DNA from: JAQVWU01 sp964628455
GTDB taxonomy: Bacteria > Bacillota > Clostridia > Oscillospirales > CAG-272
NCBI GenBank assembly: GCA_964628455.1
Contig: CAZVPD010000003.1
Coordinates: 1-64,000 of the forward strand
Reading direction: 5' to 3'
Length of the DNA: 64,000 bases
Part shown: one piece after another, positions 62,453-64,000 of the stretch
Numbering within the stretch: position 1 is the stretch's first letter
Layout: each line of letters opens with the position of its first letter
Program-made: the position numbers and the translations under genes
The notes under the pieces: model-generated
Told to the model about the DNA's origin: nothing
The model's database searches: none
Seen by the model: only the letters and a program-made list of their open reading frames with translations

Positions 62453-63463
62453 ATGCAACGAATATGCGTCATCGGCATGGGTCCTATCGGCAATACGCAC
62501 GCGCGCGCTTACCGCGACTGCCCCGGAGCGGAACTGGTCGGAGTATGCGACCTGATCCCGGAACGCGCCGAAACCGCTTCGAAGACATACGGCGTGCCGT
62601 ATTACCTCGACGCCGTGAAAATGCTCGCAGAACTGAAACCCGATATCGTCAGCGTCACCACCGGCGGAAAAGAATATTCATCCGACCACTATCTGCCGAC
62701 CATTCAGGCGCTGGAAGCGGGATGTCATGTCCTCGGGGAAAAGCCGATATCCGATGATCTGCGTCACGCCCGGGAAATGGTCGATACCGCAAAACGTCTC
62801 GGACGCTGTTACGGCATCGACATGAATCACAGGTTCACACCTCCCGCGCGCCAGGCCGAAAAATGGATGGCAGACGGACGGATAGGAGAACTCCTGTTCT
62901 GCAATATGGCTCTCTGGATCGGAAAATTCATGCCGCTCGATTCGGAATATTACCACCTGAAGGCTTTAAATCCGCACAGCGTCAATATCATGCAGCACTT
63001 CTGCGGCCCGGTCGACGAGGTTTCCTGCTTTGCCTATAAGGCGAAGGGACGCGACATCTGGTCAACAGCCTCCATCAATATGCGTTTCAGGTGCGGCGCA
63101 GTCGGTCATCTGACCTCCTCTTACGATATCCGCCGCGGTCATCCTATGGAACGCTGCGAAGTGGCGGGTACGGAAGGACGTTTCGTATTTGAAGACATGT
63201 GGAGGCAGGCGACTTTATATCCCTCCGAAACCTATCTGAAAGAAGTTTACACCAATCCTGTTTTTGACGGCTACCGTGATTTCGAAGATACCTTCCGCTG
63301 CCGTATTCATACTTTCGTGCAGCAGATCGAAAACGGCGCAAAGCCGGATGAAATCGACGGTTCGGGCGTCGAAGGACTGGAAGCGCAGCGTGTCATTCAC
63401 GCGGCAATCGCATCCATAAAGAACAACGGCGCCGTAATAAAGGTAGCCGATGTCACGGAATAA
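62453..63463 (+). CDS. Gfo/Idh/MocA family oxidoreductase (copy F)
   Basis: A 336-residue dehydrogenase-like protein starting MQRICVIGMGPIGNTHARAY, with GEKPISDDLRHA (catalytic lysine) and MNHRFTPPARQAEKWM. Only distantly related to copies D and E. TTAAGGAAGG precedes the start. Could act on the product of the upstream enzymes or belong to a separate unit if the inverted repeat before it ends transcription. Confidence 0.88.
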   Translation: MQRICVIGMGPIGNTHARAYRDCPGAELVGVCDLIPERAETASKTYGVPYYLDAVKMLAELKPDIVSVTTGGKEYSSDHYLPTIQALEAGCHVLGEKPISDDLRHAREMVDTAKRLGRCYGIDMNHRFTPPARQAEKWMADGRIGELLFCNMALWIGKFMPLDSEYYHLKALNPHSVNIMQHFCGPVDEVSCFAYKAKGRDIWSTASINMRFRCGAVGHLTSSYDIRRGHPMERCEVAGTEGRFVFEDMWRQATLYPSETYLKEVYTNPVFDGYRDFEDTFRCRIHTFVQQIENGAKPDEIDGSGVEGLEAQRVIHAAIASIKNNGAVIKVADVTE

Positions 63464-63498
63464 CCCGCTTTCCCCTCCCCGCCAGAAGGAGACACCCT

Positions 63499-64000
63499 AT
63501 GTCAACCCCCGGATTTCTCGACGACAGTCTTTTTGACGCCGGCAGCGTAAAAATACGGGTCATGTCCGCCGAACACAACGGCAAAACATGGCTTCACCGC
63601 CATGCGTTTTACGAATTTGTATACATCGATACCGGGTTTACGCTGCACTCGCATGACGGAAGAACCTCCGTGCTTACTGCGGGAGACCTGTTCGCGATCT
63701 GTCCGAATGAAGCGCATTCCTACAGCAGTTCCTACCACACCAATCTGTATAACTGCCTGTTTTACCTTGAAGAACTGTCGGGATTAAGCGATGAGATCCT
63801 TTCCCTGCCCGGAATGGGCGAACTTCTCCACAGCGGCGGAACGCCTTTTCCCGTACTGCATGTGGGACTTCCCGAACGCCGGGACCTGGTGCTGATACTC
63901 GAGAAGATGAAGTGGGAAAATCAAACCCGGGCTGCCGGCTGGCAGCTGAGTTTAAAAAGCCTGCTGATATCTTTTCTTATCTACTATTCGAGACTGTACT
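63499..64000 (+). CDS. AraC-family transcriptional regulator, N-terminal part (cut by window end)
   Basis: The ATG at 63499 follows AGAAGGAGA and opens a frame of at least 167 codons that runs off the window. The visible part is an AraC-type cupin effector domain: WLHRHAFYEFVYIDTGF, LTAGDLFAICPNEAHSY and SSYHTNLYNCLFYLEEL. The C-terminal DNA-binding domain is expected beyond the end but not seen. It is downstream of, and probably controls, the sugar operon from 57730. Partial: stop codon not present. Confidence 0.85.
   Translation, partial: MSTPGFLDDSLFDAGSVKIRVMSAEHNGKTWLHRHAFYEFVYIDTGFTLHSHDGRTSVLTAGDLFAICPNEAHSYSSSYHTNLYNCLFYLEELSGLSDEILSLPGMGELLHSGGTPFPVLHVGLPERRDLVLILEKMKWENQTRAAGWQLSLKSLLISFLIYYSRLY

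Noticed and set aside
1..64000. CRISPR arrays, tRNA or rRNA genes, insertion sequences, prophage
   Set aside because: None recognised on reading both strands; no regular spaced repeats, transposase or integrase motifs.

Overview
The window reads as a piece of chromosome from an anaerobic, low-to-mid GC, Gram-positive-type bacterium, most likely an uncultured Clostridia lineage (Oscillospirales or Christensenellales type) that lives on plant or host glycans. This is inferred from content: long-form HPF, CinA, a rlmN-prpC-prkC (PASTA kinase) operon, Soj/Spo0J-type ParA/ParB with two exact copies of the Bacillota parS site, a CsaB-type cell-wall pyruvyl transferase, lipoprotein solute-binding proteins, and strong sigma-A promoters with TGn extended -10 elements. 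I saw no rRNA, tRNA, CRISPR array, insertion sequence, phage or integrase gene.

Layout. 1-4.1 kb: GH36 alpha-galactosidase and a solute-binding lipoprotein (minus strand). 4.1-6.1 kb: hpf and cinA, convergent on a shared terminator. 6.1-11.6 kb: a promoter-driven operon of URO-D-like protein, nucleoside hydrolase, GH95 glycosidase and a second URO-D-like protein; then a third URO-D-like protein and a CapA-family protein (minus). 14.4-17.6 kb: a beta-helix (GH28-like) protein divergent from an oxidoreductase plus a sugar isomerase/epimerase. 17.7-23.9 kb (minus): GGGtGRT protein with a NifU-like scaffold, then rlmN-prpC-prkC and a YbaK-type editing protein. 24-30 kb: EamA transporter, threonine aldolase-like enzyme, a low-complexity surface protein, an oxidoreductase and a membrane protein.

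30.4-42.7 kb: a DeoR-type regulator divergent from a nine-gene operon (ceramidase-like protein, FucI-like isomerase, GH3, SIS isomerase, TPI-like enzyme, YjbQ, two solute-binding lipoproteins, clan GH-A hydrolase). It starts at a near-perfect promoter and ends at a strong terminator. It looks like a glycan-uptake and sugar-phosphate isomerisation pathway without its own kinase or permease. 42.7-46.7 kb: a fourth solute-binding lipoprotein and a second oxidoreductase/epimerase pair.

46.7-57.1 kb (minus): pyrE, a GT4-CsaB fusion, a membrane-anchored MORN-repeat protein, serS, parB, parA, rsmG and an isopropylmalate/Re-citrate synthase-like gene, with parS sites at 47595-47610 and 54839-54854. 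This places the window in the replication-origin-proximal part of the chromosome. 57.6-64 kb: a sugar-catabolic operon (epimerase, two tandem paralogous oxidoreductases, a sulfatase-fold enzyme without a formylglycine cysteine, another oxidoreductase) followed by an AraC regulator cut by the window end.

Overall theme: housekeeping and origin-proximal genes interleaved with glycan-use loci. The carbohydrate enzymes lack signal peptides, so oligosaccharides seem to be imported (four orphan binding proteins, no permeases here) and processed in the cytoplasm by glycosidases, Gfo/Idh/MocA oxidoreductases (six copies) and xylose-isomerase-like epimerases (three copies).
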